Source: Amycolatopsis echigonensis (lineage in GTDB: Bacteria; Actinomycetota; Actinomycetes; Mycobacteriales; Pseudonocardiaceae). From it: 64,000 nucleotides of DNA. Within the stretch, counting starts at the first letter, position 1; every line of letters begins with the position of its first letter. A model generated the notes under the pieces. That model saw only the letters and a list, made by a program, of their open reading frames with translations. It was not told the DNA's origin and ran no database searches. The stretch is taken from assembly GCF_014174495.1 (NCBI RefSeq), contig NZ_JACJHR010000015.1:62001-126000 (forward strand), given 5' to 3'. Shown in pieces: positions 55,015 to 62,690 of this stretch. The translations under genes and the position numbers were made by a program.

Positions 55015-55041
55015 GGGCGTTACCTCTCGTAAGTTACGCCC
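55015..55041. terminator. Weak hairpin between convergent SARP and permease genes
   Basis: GGGCGT and ACGCCC (6 bp, extended by GTAAC/GTTAC with one mismatch) around a short loop, at the 3' end of the permease gene. No T-run. Confidence 0.3.
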
Positions 55042-55861
55042 TCGTCAGACCGGTGGAAATGCTGCGCACCAGGTTCCGGCCGAGCAGCAAGAAGAGCACG
55101 ATCACCGGCAGCACGCCCAGCGTCGCGCCGGTCAGCATCAGGGCGTAGTCGGTGAAGTAGCCGCTGGCCAGCTGGGACAGGACCACCTGCACAGTCGGCG
55201 TTTGCGCCGGGTCGAGGACTACCAGCGGCCAGAAGTAGTCGTTCCACGCGCCGAGGAAGGTCACCATGGCCAGGACGGTCGCTTGTGGACGGATCGCCGG
55301 GACCGCGACGTGCCAGAAGGTGCGCAGGATCGACGCTCCGTCCACAGTGGCCGCGTCCACCAGGTCCTGGTCGATCGAGCCCTCGCACGCCTGGCGCATC
55401 CAGAACACGCCGAACGCGCTCACCAGCGCGGGCACGATCACCGCTTCGAGCCGGCCGTACCAGCCGAAGTCGCTCACCACCAGGTAAAGCGGGACGACGC
55501 CCAGCTGTGCGGGCACCATCGCCGAGCCGATCACGATGAGGAAGAGGGTGTTGCGGCCGCGGAACCGGAGCCGGGCGAAGGAAAAGCCCGCGAAACTGGA
55601 CAGGACCACATTGGACACCATCACCGTCGTGGCGACGATCAGCGAATTGCCGATCGCGAGCCAGAAGTCGACGGTGGTGAAGACGCGCTGGATGTTGTCG
55701 AAGAGATGGCCGCCGGGCAGCAGCAGCGGAGAGGTCTCGCCGATCGCCGCGTTGTCCCGGGTGGACACCACGAACGACCAGTACAGCGGGAACAGCGATG
55801 AGGCGACCAGCCCCACCAGCACCGCGTACACCCAGGCTCCGGCCCGGCCCCGGCGGATCAC
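55034..55861 (-). CDS. Carbohydrate ABC transporter permease (MalG type)
   Basis: 275 residues, six membrane helices. The cytoplasmic EAA loop is EGSIDQDLVDAATVDGASIL (contacts the ATPase), and the end LGAWNDYFWPLVVL is typical of MalG-like permeases. GTG 55861 overlaps the stop of the partner permease by 4 nt (GTGA). Last gene of an operon regulator-binding protein-permease-permease. No ATPase gene is next to it, so a shared ATPase (MsiK-like) elsewhere is likely. Confidence 0.92.
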   Translation of the reverse strand: MIRRGRAGAWVYAVLVGLVASSLFPLYWSFVVSTRDNAAIGETSPLLLPGGHLFDNIQRVFTTVDFWLAIGNSLIVATTVMVSNVVLSSFAGFSFARLRFRGRNTLFLIVIGSAMVPAQLGVVPLYLVVSDFGWYGRLEAVIVPALVSAFGVFWMRQACEGSIDQDLVDAATVDGASILRTFWHVAVPAIRPQATVLAMVTFLGAWNDYFWPLVVLDPAQTPTVQVVLSQLASGYFTDYALMLTGATLGVLPVIVLFLLLGRNLVRSISTGLTRA

Positions 55862-56742
55862 GGCGCGCCCACGAACCGGCGCACGAGCCGGTAGTTGACG
55901 ATCGCGAACACCAGGCAGATCAGGAACATCACCCAGGACAATGCCGCGGCGTACCCGGCGTCGAATTTGCCGAAGCCTTTTTCGTACAGATACATCGTGA
56001 GCGTCTGGAATTGGCGGTCGTTGCCGCCCGCGCCGCTATTGCCGGTGGCGTCGAACAGTTGCGGCTCGGCGAACAGCTGGAGCCCGTTGACCGTGCCGGC
56101 GACCACTGTGAACGCGATCGTCGGGCGGATGCCGGGCACGGTGATCGACCAGAACGACCGCCAGCGCGAGGCGCCGTCGAGTGCCGCTGCCTCGTACAGA
56201 TCCTGGGGCACCGCCTGCATCGCGGCCAGGTAGATCAGCGCGTTGTAGCCGGTCCACCGCCACATCACCATGCTCGCCACCGCCAGATGCGACGACCATT
56301 GGTGCGCCTGCCAGGAAACCGGCGGGACGCCGAACCAGCCGAGCACCTCGTTGACCACGCCGTAGCCCGAGCTGTACAGCTGCGCGAACACCAGCCCGAC
56401 GGCGACCACGGACACGAGGTTCGGCAGCAAAAGCCCGGCGCGCCACCAGGTCGCCGCCCGCAGCGGCCGGTTCAGCAGGGCGGCGATGCCGAGCGCGAGG
56501 AAGAACTGCGGAATCGCGGCGAGCAGGAAGATGCTGACGGTGTTGAAAAGCGCGTTGTAGAACCGCGGGTCGCCGAACAGCTCCACGTAATTCGCGAGGC
56601 CGAGCCCGCCTTCCGGGCCGGACAGCAAATCCCAGCGGTGCAGCGAGACCCACGACGTGTACAGGAGCGGGAACGCGCCGAACAGTCCGAAAAGGACAAA
56701 GAACGGCAGGATGAAGACGTAGGGGGTGAGCTTGCGGTCCAC
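55858..56742 (-). CDS. Carbohydrate ABC transporter permease (MalF type)
   Basis: 294 residues, six membrane helices. Starts with LTPYVFILPFFVLFGLFGAFPL and the family segment YTSWVSLHRWD; the EAA loop is AVPQDLYEAAALDGASRWRS. GTG 56742 lies 5 nt after the stop of the binding-protein gene, and its stop overlaps the next permease gene. MalF-like half of the sugar importer. Sugar not identifiable. Confidence 0.92.
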   Translation of the reverse strand: MDRKLTPYVFILPFFVLFGLFGAFPLLYTSWVSLHRWDLLSGPEGGLGLANYVELFGDPRFYNALFNTVSIFLLAAIPQFFLALGIAALLNRPLRAATWWRAGLLLPNLVSVVAVGLVFAQLYSSGYGVVNEVLGWFGVPPVSWQAHQWSSHLAVASMVMWRWTGYNALIYLAAMQAVPQDLYEAAALDGASRWRSFWSITVPGIRPTIAFTVVAGTVNGLQLFAEPQLFDATGNSGAGGNDRQFQTLTMYLYEKGFGKFDAGYAAALSWVMFLICLVFAIVNYRLVRRFVGAP

Positions 56743-56747
56743 GACGG

Positions 56748-58013
56748 CTACTTGATCGCGTCGCGGCCCATCCGGACCGCGTCGGCCCACGCCTGCTCGA
56801 CGTTTTCGCTGCCGTCCTCGATCCGGCCGAGGGCCCGGCCGAATTCGGGACGCACGTCCGCGTCGTGCAGGCCGCGGTAGTTCGGCCGCAGCCGGTCCGC
56901 CGACGCCGCGTAGATCTGGCCCACCGGCGCGTTCGAGAAATAGGGATCGGTGTGCGCGACGACCTGCGGGTCCTGGTACACGCTCGGTTCGCTCGGCAGG
57001 ATTCCGTCGGAAAGGAAGAGCCGTTTCTGCTGCGCGGGCGCGGTCAGCCACTGCGCGAGATCGTAGGCTTCCTTCGGGTGCGCGCTTTGCTTCGGCACGG
57101 CGAGGAAGGAACCGCCCTGGTTGCCGCTGTTGCCCGGCACCGTCGTGACGTCCCATTTGCCGCTGACCGCGTCGCCGCCGGCTTCCTTGATCTGCGTGAG
57201 CATCCAGGCCGGACACGCGATGGTCGCGAAGCTGCCCTGTTTGATCGCGACGTTCCAGGCCTGCGTGTAGGTGGTCGCGCCGGCGGTTTCATGGGCTTGC
57301 GCGAGACCGCCGGACAACTGGAAAGCGTTGCGCACGCTGGGGTTGCGGTCGGCGATGTAGGAATCGTCCTTGGCGGAGAAGTAGTTCTCCGGCGACTGGT
57401 TGAGCATCGCGGTGTAGACGGTGCCCGCCGAATCGGCGAATTTCACGTTCGGGAGCTTCTCGGTAAAGCGGGCGGCGGCGTTCGCGTACCCCTGCCAGTC
57501 CGGCATCAGCTCCGCGACGGCCTTGCGCTCGGTGGGCAGTCCGGCCTGCTGGAACAGATCCCGGCGGTAGCACATCGCGAGGCTGCCCATGTCGGTGCCG
57601 AGCCCGAAGACGTAATCGCCCGAGGTGCCCTGCGCCCACTTCCACGGCGCCCATTGCTGCTTCAGCTTGTCCGCGCCGTAATCGGCGAGGTTGACGAATT
57701 TGTCCTTGGCCCGGATGTACTTGGGGATGTACTGCTCCTCGACCGCGACGACGTCGGCCGCGCCGCGCCCGGCCGCCAGCTGCGTGGCGAGGCTCTTGAA
57801 ATGCGTGTCGAAATCGGTGACCCGGCTGCGGATCTCGATGTTCGGATGGTCCTTCTGGTACTGCGCAAACAACGGCGCGTAGCCGAACTCGCCGAACGTG
57901 GCCACGCTGAGCGTGATCTTTCCCGAGGACGCGGCGGAACCGCACGCGGCCGCCAGTAACAGGAATGCGGCGGCGAGCGCGGCAACGGCCGGACGCCGGG
58001 TCAGCTTTCGCAC
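56748..58013 (-). CDS. Sugar ABC transporter substrate-binding lipoprotein
   Basis: 421 residues of the extracellular solute-binding family 1. Signal peptide with lipobox and Cys24 (AFLLLAAACGS), then VATFGEFGYAPLFAQYQKDH, ITLSVATFGEF and QLAAGRGAADVVAVEEQYIP near the ligand cleft. C-terminal FSNAPVGQIYAAS completes the usual cluster-1 fold. GTG 58013 has AAGGA upstream. It sits directly after the LuxR-type gene (14 nt) in the same operon, implying regulation by it. The ligand is unknown. Confidence 0.88.
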   Translation of the reverse strand: MRKLTRRPAVAALAAAFLLLAAACGSAASSGKITLSVATFGEFGYAPLFAQYQKDHPNIEIRSRVTDFDTHFKSLATQLAAGRGAADVVAVEEQYIPKYIRAKDKFVNLADYGADKLKQQWAPWKWAQGTSGDYVFGLGTDMGSLAMCYRRDLFQQAGLPTERKAVAELMPDWQGYANAAARFTEKLPNVKFADSAGTVYTAMLNQSPENYFSAKDDSYIADRNPSVRNAFQLSGGLAQAHETAGATTYTQAWNVAIKQGSFATIACPAWMLTQIKEAGGDAVSGKWDVTTVPGNSGNQGGSFLAVPKQSAHPKEAYDLAQWLTAPAQQKRLFLSDGILPSEPSVYQDPQVVAHTDPYFSNAPVGQIYAASADRLRPNYRGLHDADVRPEFGRALGRIEDGSENVEQAWADAVRMGRDAIK

Positions 58014-58027
58014 GTGGTGAGCATCCT

Positions 58028-58621
58028 TCAAATCACTCCGGCGCGCAGCGCGTAGGCGACGGCGTGCGGACGGTTCCGCAGCTTGAGCCGGTTCGTCATG
58101 CCGTAGATCACGTTCTTCACGGTCCGCTCCGAATAGCAGAGCTTGTTCGCGATTTCCGCGGTATCCCAGCCCTCGGCCATCAGCCGCAGCACGTCGACCT
58201 CGCGCGGCGACAGGGTGGTCGCCTCGCCGCCCCGCCGCAGGGTCTCCGCCTGCTGGAGCAGATCGCGCATCGAGGTCTCGCGCCCGGAAGCGGCGGCCAC
58301 GATGCTGCGCACCAGCTGGTCGCCGCCGATCGCGTCGCGCGGCAGCACCGCGGCGACGTGCCAGGCAGCCAGCTCGGCCAGATCGTCGGCGTCGACGTAT
58401 CCGGCGATGAAGACAATGGCCGCCGGGGTCTCCGAGGCCGCGGCCCGCAGCGCCGCCTTCACCTCGCGAGTGACGCGGTTCGCGGCGAAGACGAGCACCG
58501 CGGCTTCACCGCGTTGCTGGCCCGGCATCACCCGCACCTCGCGACGCGTGCGCAGATGGTCGATGAGGCCCGCGAGGGTGATCGGGTCCGAAGCCCACGC
58601 CGCCACCTTGACCTGATTCAT
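58028..58621 (-). CDS. LuxR/NarL-type regulator, paralogue of 46390-47025
   Basis: 197 residues. Receiver-like N-terminus (VKVAAWASDPITLAGLIDHL) lacking the acceptor Asp (AAVLVFAANRV at that point), and HTH at the end: TTLSPREVDVLRLMAEGWDT, IANKLCYSERTVKNVIYGMT, ending HAVAYALRAGVI. ATG 58621 has GGAGG 5 nt upstream. Its downstream genes are the sugar ABC importer, so sensing by a route other than phosphorylation (ligand or partner) is more plausible. Divergent from the GH3 gene. Confidence 0.88.
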   Translation of the reverse strand: MNQVKVAAWASDPITLAGLIDHLRTRREVRVMPGQQRGEAAVLVFAANRVTREVKAALRAAASETPAAIVFIAGYVDADDLAELAAWHVAAVLPRDAIGGDQLVRSIVAAASGRETSMRDLLQQAETLRRGGEATTLSPREVDVLRLMAEGWDTAEIANKLCYSERTVKNVIYGMTNRLKLRNRPHAVAYALRAGVI

Positions 58622-58792
58622 CGCTGCCTCCCCGGTGCAGAGCACTCGCCTGTCGTGTGCCAGCCAGTGTGCCTACCGCGGCTTCACGAAATCTCTAGTC
58701 GGGACGCGCTCATTCTTCACAGCGTGAAGTTGGGGCCGCCGGTGGGGTTCGGTTACCGTCACGGAGACCTGTCCGGACTGCCAAAGGAAATG

Positions 58793-59995
58793 ATGAAGGC
58801 GCACGCACGACCCCGCTGGAGCACCGCAGGAGCCGTCAGCGCGTTAACGCTCATATGTGCGCTTTCCGCGTGTTCCGGGGATCGTTCCGTTTCCGGAACA
58901 GCGACGTCCGGCCCGCTCGTCGCGCCGAGCACGGGAAGTTCGCCGCAAGCCGCTCCACCTGCGTCAACTTCGCCTTCGCAGACCGCGCCGGGACAGCTGA
59001 CGTGCGCGTCGGCGGTGTCGGCGATGGATCCGCGGGCGCGGGTGGCGCAGCTGGTGGTGCCGGGCGTCAACGCGGGCGATCCGGCGGCGGTCGCAGAGCT
59101 CGTGCGGACGCAGCAGGTCGGCGGGATCTTCGTGGGAGACAAAAAGACCACGCTGTTGCAAAATGACGCTCTCGACGGCGTCCAGCGGGCGGCGAAGATC
59201 CCCGTTTCGGTCGCGGTCGACGAGGAGGGCGGTCGCGTGCAGCGCATCGACGACCTCGACGGCTCGCTCCCGAGCGCCCGGCAGCTGGCGGCCTCCAAGA
59301 CGCCGGACGAGGTGCGCGCGATCGGCGAGCAGCGGGGCAAGCAACTGCGAGCACGCGGGGTGACCGTCGATTACGCACCGGACGCGGACGTGAGCGACGA
59401 ACCCGACGACGCGGTGATCGGCGACCGTTCCTACAGCCCGGACCCGGAAAAGGCGCGGCAGTACGCGATGGCCTTCGCCGAGGGCCTGCGCGCGGGCGGG
59501 GTGCAGCCGGTGCTCAAGCATTTCCCGGGCCACGGCCACGGATCCGGCGACTCGCACCGGGGAACCGTCACGACGCCGCCGCTCGACCAGCTGCGTCGCG
59601 TTGATCTGGTGCCTTACCGCGATATCTCGGAGTACGGGCAGGTCGGGGTGATGGTCGGGCATCTCGAGGTGCCGGGGCTGACCGGGGACGAGCCGGCGTC
59701 GCTGGCGCCTGAGGCGTATCAGTTGCTGCGCAACGAGTTCCACTTCACCGGGCCGGTGATCACGGACGATCTGGGCGGGATGAAGGCGATCACGGACCGG
59801 TTCGCGTTGCCGGATGCGGTGGTGAAGGCGCTGCAGGCGGGGGCTGATCAGGCGTTGTTCTCGTCCGGGCACAACGACGTGAAGGCGGTCGTGGATCGGC
59901 TGCAGCGGGCGGTGGAGAGCGGGGAACTGCCGGCTGCCCAGGTGACGGCTTCGGTCGAGCGAGTGTTGGCGGGCAAGGGGTTTTGTCGACCTTGA
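58793..59995 (+). CDS. GH3 lipoprotein, beta-N-acetylglucosaminidase-like (LpqI/NagZ type)
   Basis: 400 residues. Signal peptide with lipobox LSAC (Cys27) and a Ser/Pro linker, then a single GH3 domain. KHFPGHGHGSGDSHRGTVTT is the conserved His-loop with the acid/base Asp-His of NagZ-type enzymes, and GPVITDDLGGMKAIT contains the nucleophile Asp. AVDEEGGRVQRIDDL is the substrate-binding segment. Surface-anchored cleavage of N-acetylglucosaminyl bonds in peptidoglycan recycling is expected from the LpqI family. ATG 58793 (AGGA 4 nt upstream) or 58790. Confidence 0.9.
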   Translation: MKAHARPRWSTAGAVSALTLICALSACSGDRSVSGTATSGPLVAPSTGSSPQAAPPASTSPSQTAPGQLTCASAVSAMDPRARVAQLVVPGVNAGDPAAVAELVRTQQVGGIFVGDKKTTLLQNDALDGVQRAAKIPVSVAVDEEGGRVQRIDDLDGSLPSARQLAASKTPDEVRAIGEQRGKQLRARGVTVDYAPDADVSDEPDDAVIGDRSYSPDPEKARQYAMAFAEGLRAGGVQPVLKHFPGHGHGSGDSHRGTVTTPPLDQLRRVDLVPYRDISEYGQVGVMVGHLEVPGLTGDEPASLAPEAYQLLRNEFHFTGPVITDDLGGMKAITDRFALPDAVVKALQAGADQALFSSGHNDVKAVVDRLQRAVESGELPAAQVTASVERVLAGKGFCRP

Positions 59996-60014
59996 CCTGG
60001 CGTGAGCGGCGGGT

Positions 60015-61451
60015 TCATCCCTCCTCCGCCAGTACCTGAGCCAACACCGCCGCAGCGCTCACTGTCTGCGGATGGTCCTCCCCCAGCGCCCTTCGGCACC
60101 TCGGCAGCAGATCCTCCAGCACAGCCAGGGCCGAAGCGCGATCGCCCAGGCGGAGGTGGATCTGCACCAGGTTGCCAGTCGTCCGCAGGGTCCCCAGGGC
60201 GTCCGGCCCGAGTGCACGGCGGCTCCGGGCCAGGACGTCCTCCGTCTGCTCGCGGGCGCGTTCGTATTCGTTCAACCTCAGGTACACCACGCAAAGGTTG
60301 TTCGCGACGGTCAGCGTCAGCGGGTCGTCCTCGCCCAGGACGCGGCTGACCCGGGGCAAAAGCTCCGCCAGCAGGTCGCGCGCCTCCGCATGATCGGTGG
60401 TGCCGATCAGGCACCCGGCCAGACGGTTGGCGACGGCGAGGGTGTCCGGGTGGTCCTCGCCCAGCTCCGCGGTCCATTCAGCGTGGACGAGGCGGCCCAG
60501 TGCGACGCCGGGGTGGGCTTGGCCGGAGACGAACAGGTAGCGCAGCACCCGGATGAGCAGCGCGCGGCACTCCGGCGGTTCGTGGCTGCGGAAGTCCGGC
60601 TGAGCGGCGGACATCCGGATGGCCACCGCGACGCGGCGGTATTCGGGCCACGATTCCTTCAGGTCGGGGTCCAGGTCCAGGTCCAGGTCGGAGGTCTCGG
60701 TCGCCGAGTGCGGCGGCAGCACGGGATAGGGCGGAGGCTGTTCGCGGTCCCAGAGCGAAGCGGGAGCACCCGACGCCGCGAGCAGGTTCGCCGGGCAGCC
60801 GCGTTCGTGGAACAGGTCGCAGCCGGAGCTGAGCACCGAAGGCGAGCGGCCAGAGAAGAGAACGGGCACCGGGTACGCGTGGAACGGCTCGCCCTGGTTG
60901 TCGATGACTGTGGTGCCGTGGCGGCCCGCGCAGGTCCAGTCCACTTCCAGCCGCCAGGCGACCTCGTGCGTCGTGGTGACCGGTTCGATCTCGAACTGCT
61001 CGATGTCGGTGGCGCTGACGGTGAACGGGAAGTCCGGGCCCTGCGCGACCAGCCGCGGCGACGGGGCGTCGAAGTCGGTCGTGAACGGGCGCGGTTCGAG
61101 GAGCCCGCCGATCCGGACCTGCAGGCAGGCCGGGCGCGGAGGCGTCCGGGAGACGACCACGACGCGCGCGGATTGCAGGACTACGGCACGGTTCGTTCTG
61201 GCTTCCACCGTGATGATGTGGACCGTTCCGCCGGGCACGGCGACCTGCGGCGGATCGGTGTCGAGCACCAGGTCGGCCAGGGTTCCGCCGGGTTTCAGCC
61301 GGACCGAGGCGATGAGCGGGTCGGCCAGGTCCGCCGGAGAGTCGCCCGAACGGCCTACGTTGATGTCGCCGTGCACCGCCCCGGCCATCACGACCTTGTC
61401 GAAGTGGCCGCCGGAGATGCGGTTGACAGAGGACTCTTCCGCGTCCGTCAC
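60015..61451 (-). CDS. TPR protein with Gly-rich NISGG-type N-terminus
   Basis: 478 residues. N-terminal segment VNRISGGHFDKVVMAGAVHGD followed by a beta-rich central region (about 40-260), then four 42-residue TPR units: LGEDHPDTLAVANRL, LGEDDPLTLTVANNL, LGPDALGTLRTTGNL, LGEDHPQTVSAAAVL. The isoleucine/glycine-rich N-terminal pattern is one I associate with predicted STAND/conflict-system proteins, where it precedes NTPase or TPR domains, but here no NTPase is present. Start GTG 61451, ribosome site weak. Function unknown. Confidence 0.75.
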   Translation of the reverse strand: MTDAEESSVNRISGGHFDKVVMAGAVHGDINVGRSGDSPADLADPLIASVRLKPGGTLADLVLDTDPPQVAVPGGTVHIITVEARTNRAVVLQSARVVVVSRTPPRPACLQVRIGGLLEPRPFTTDFDAPSPRLVAQGPDFPFTVSATDIEQFEIEPVTTTHEVAWRLEVDWTCAGRHGTTVIDNQGEPFHAYPVPVLFSGRSPSVLSSGCDLFHERGCPANLLAASGAPASLWDREQPPPYPVLPPHSATETSDLDLDLDPDLKESWPEYRRVAVAIRMSAAQPDFRSHEPPECRALLIRVLRYLFVSGQAHPGVALGRLVHAEWTAELGEDHPDTLAVANRLAGCLIGTTDHAEARDLLAELLPRVSRVLGEDDPLTLTVANNLCVVYLRLNEYERAREQTEDVLARSRRALGPDALGTLRTTGNLVQIHLRLGDRASALAVLEDLLPRCRRALGEDHPQTVSAAAVLAQVLAEEG

Positions 61452-61550
61452 CCGAGCGAGCCTAGCCGTTAACTCAATGAACGAAAGGGTCGTCCGGGGT
61501 AGATGCGGGGTGACGATGGTCGCGCTCGCCCGTCGATCGAGGAGGATCGG

Positions 61551-62453
61551 ATGTCCGGACTTTTCCGTGCAGGCGTTGCCGTGTTGGCGGCGGCGATCGG
61601 GCTCGGGGTGCTCGCCGCGCCGGCGTCGGCCGAGCCGGTACCGACGACCGGATGCGGGCAGGCGGTGGCCAACCCCGGTGCCACGACGGTCGAGCATCTG
61701 ACGTCCGGCGGCATCGATCGCGAGTACCGGATCTACGTCCCCGCGCGGTACAACCCGCACCGGCAGTACCCGGTCGTCCTCTCCTATCACGGGCACGGCC
61801 GCACGGCGGAGTACCAGGAGGAACTGTCCGGCTTCTCCGGCTCGGACGTGATCGCGGTGTACCCGCAGGGCGTCGCCGGCACCGACGGCAAATCCGCCTG
61901 GACCGGCGCGCCCTACTCGGCCCCCGTCGACGACGTCCAGTTCACCGGCGACCTCCTCACCTCGCTGCAGCACCGGATGTGCGTGGACCCGGCGCGGATC
62001 TACGCGGCGGGCAAATCGAACGGCGGCGGGTTCGTCGGCGTGCTGGCCTGCCGGATGGCCGACCGGATCGCCGCGTTCGCCCCGGTCTCCGGCGCGTTCT
62101 ACCCCCAGGGCGGCGCCTGCGATCCGGGCCGGAAGGTCGCGCTGCTCGACTTCCACGGCACGGCCGACACCACCATTCCTTACTCCGGAAATCCGGCTAA
62201 AGGCCTGCCGTCCATTCCGGACTGGCTGAACGGATGGGCCGCGCGAGACCGGTGTTTCCCTTACCCCGTCTCGGTTTCTCCAGTTCCCAGCGTGGTGAAG
62301 CAGTGGTGGCCAGGATGTTCGCTGGTGCATTTCCGGGTCGAGGGAGCCGGACACGTCTGGCCGAGCACCCGCCCGAACAACGACTCCGACACCCCCACCG
62401 CGATCGACGCCACCCCGGTCATCCTTCAGTTCTTCAAAGCGCACCACCTCTGA
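61551..62453 (+). CDS. Secreted alpha/beta-hydrolase esterase (LpqC/PHB-depolymerase-like)
   Basis: 300 residues with signal peptide (GVAVLAAAIGLGVLAAPASA). The PHB depolymerase/CE1-like core shows YPVVLSYHGHGRTAEYQEE (oxyanion region), the nucleophile elbow AAGKSNGGGFVGVLAC (G-x-S-x-G), LLDFHGTADTTIPYSGNP (acid) and GAGHVWPSTRPNND (His). Cys pairs suggest disulfides. Likely exported esterase of polyesters or plant-type esters. ATG 61551 with GAGGAGGA upstream. Confidence 0.88.
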   Translation: MSGLFRAGVAVLAAAIGLGVLAAPASAEPVPTTGCGQAVANPGATTVEHLTSGGIDREYRIYVPARYNPHRQYPVVLSYHGHGRTAEYQEELSGFSGSDVIAVYPQGVAGTDGKSAWTGAPYSAPVDDVQFTGDLLTSLQHRMCVDPARIYAAGKSNGGGFVGVLACRMADRIAAFAPVSGAFYPQGGACDPGRKVALLDFHGTADTTIPYSGNPAKGLPSIPDWLNGWAARDRCFPYPVSVSPVPSVVKQWWPGCSLVHFRVEGAGHVWPSTRPNNDSDTPTAIDATPVILQFFKAHHL

Positions 62454-62690
62454 GCTCAGCTGGCGTGCTCCCGCTTCGCGCGAAGGTCGTGGCCGAGGGA
62501 TTCCGCCGGATGCTCGCCAAGCGGCCTGCCTCCGGCCCGGCCGCACGCTCCTGGCAGTCCGCTGCCACGTTCTGACAGCGCGTCACAGTCTGGGATCCGA
62601 GACAGAATCCCCGGGCTGCTACTTGGCCGCCAGGCCGCGCTGACGTTGAGTTCGTCCAGCGAATTCACCGAAGAACCGCAGGAGGAGCAC
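62454..62690. other. Intergenic region ahead of the permease
   Basis: 237 nt with no gene. TGACAGCGCGTCACA (around 62573-62587) is a short palindrome-like stretch that might be regulatory. Otherwise nothing recognisable. Confidence 0.3.

Noticed and set aside
55034..58621. Complete sugar ABC operon with ATPase
   Set aside because: Both permeases and the binding protein are present but no Walker A/signature ATPase gene is adjacent; the operon is described as incomplete.
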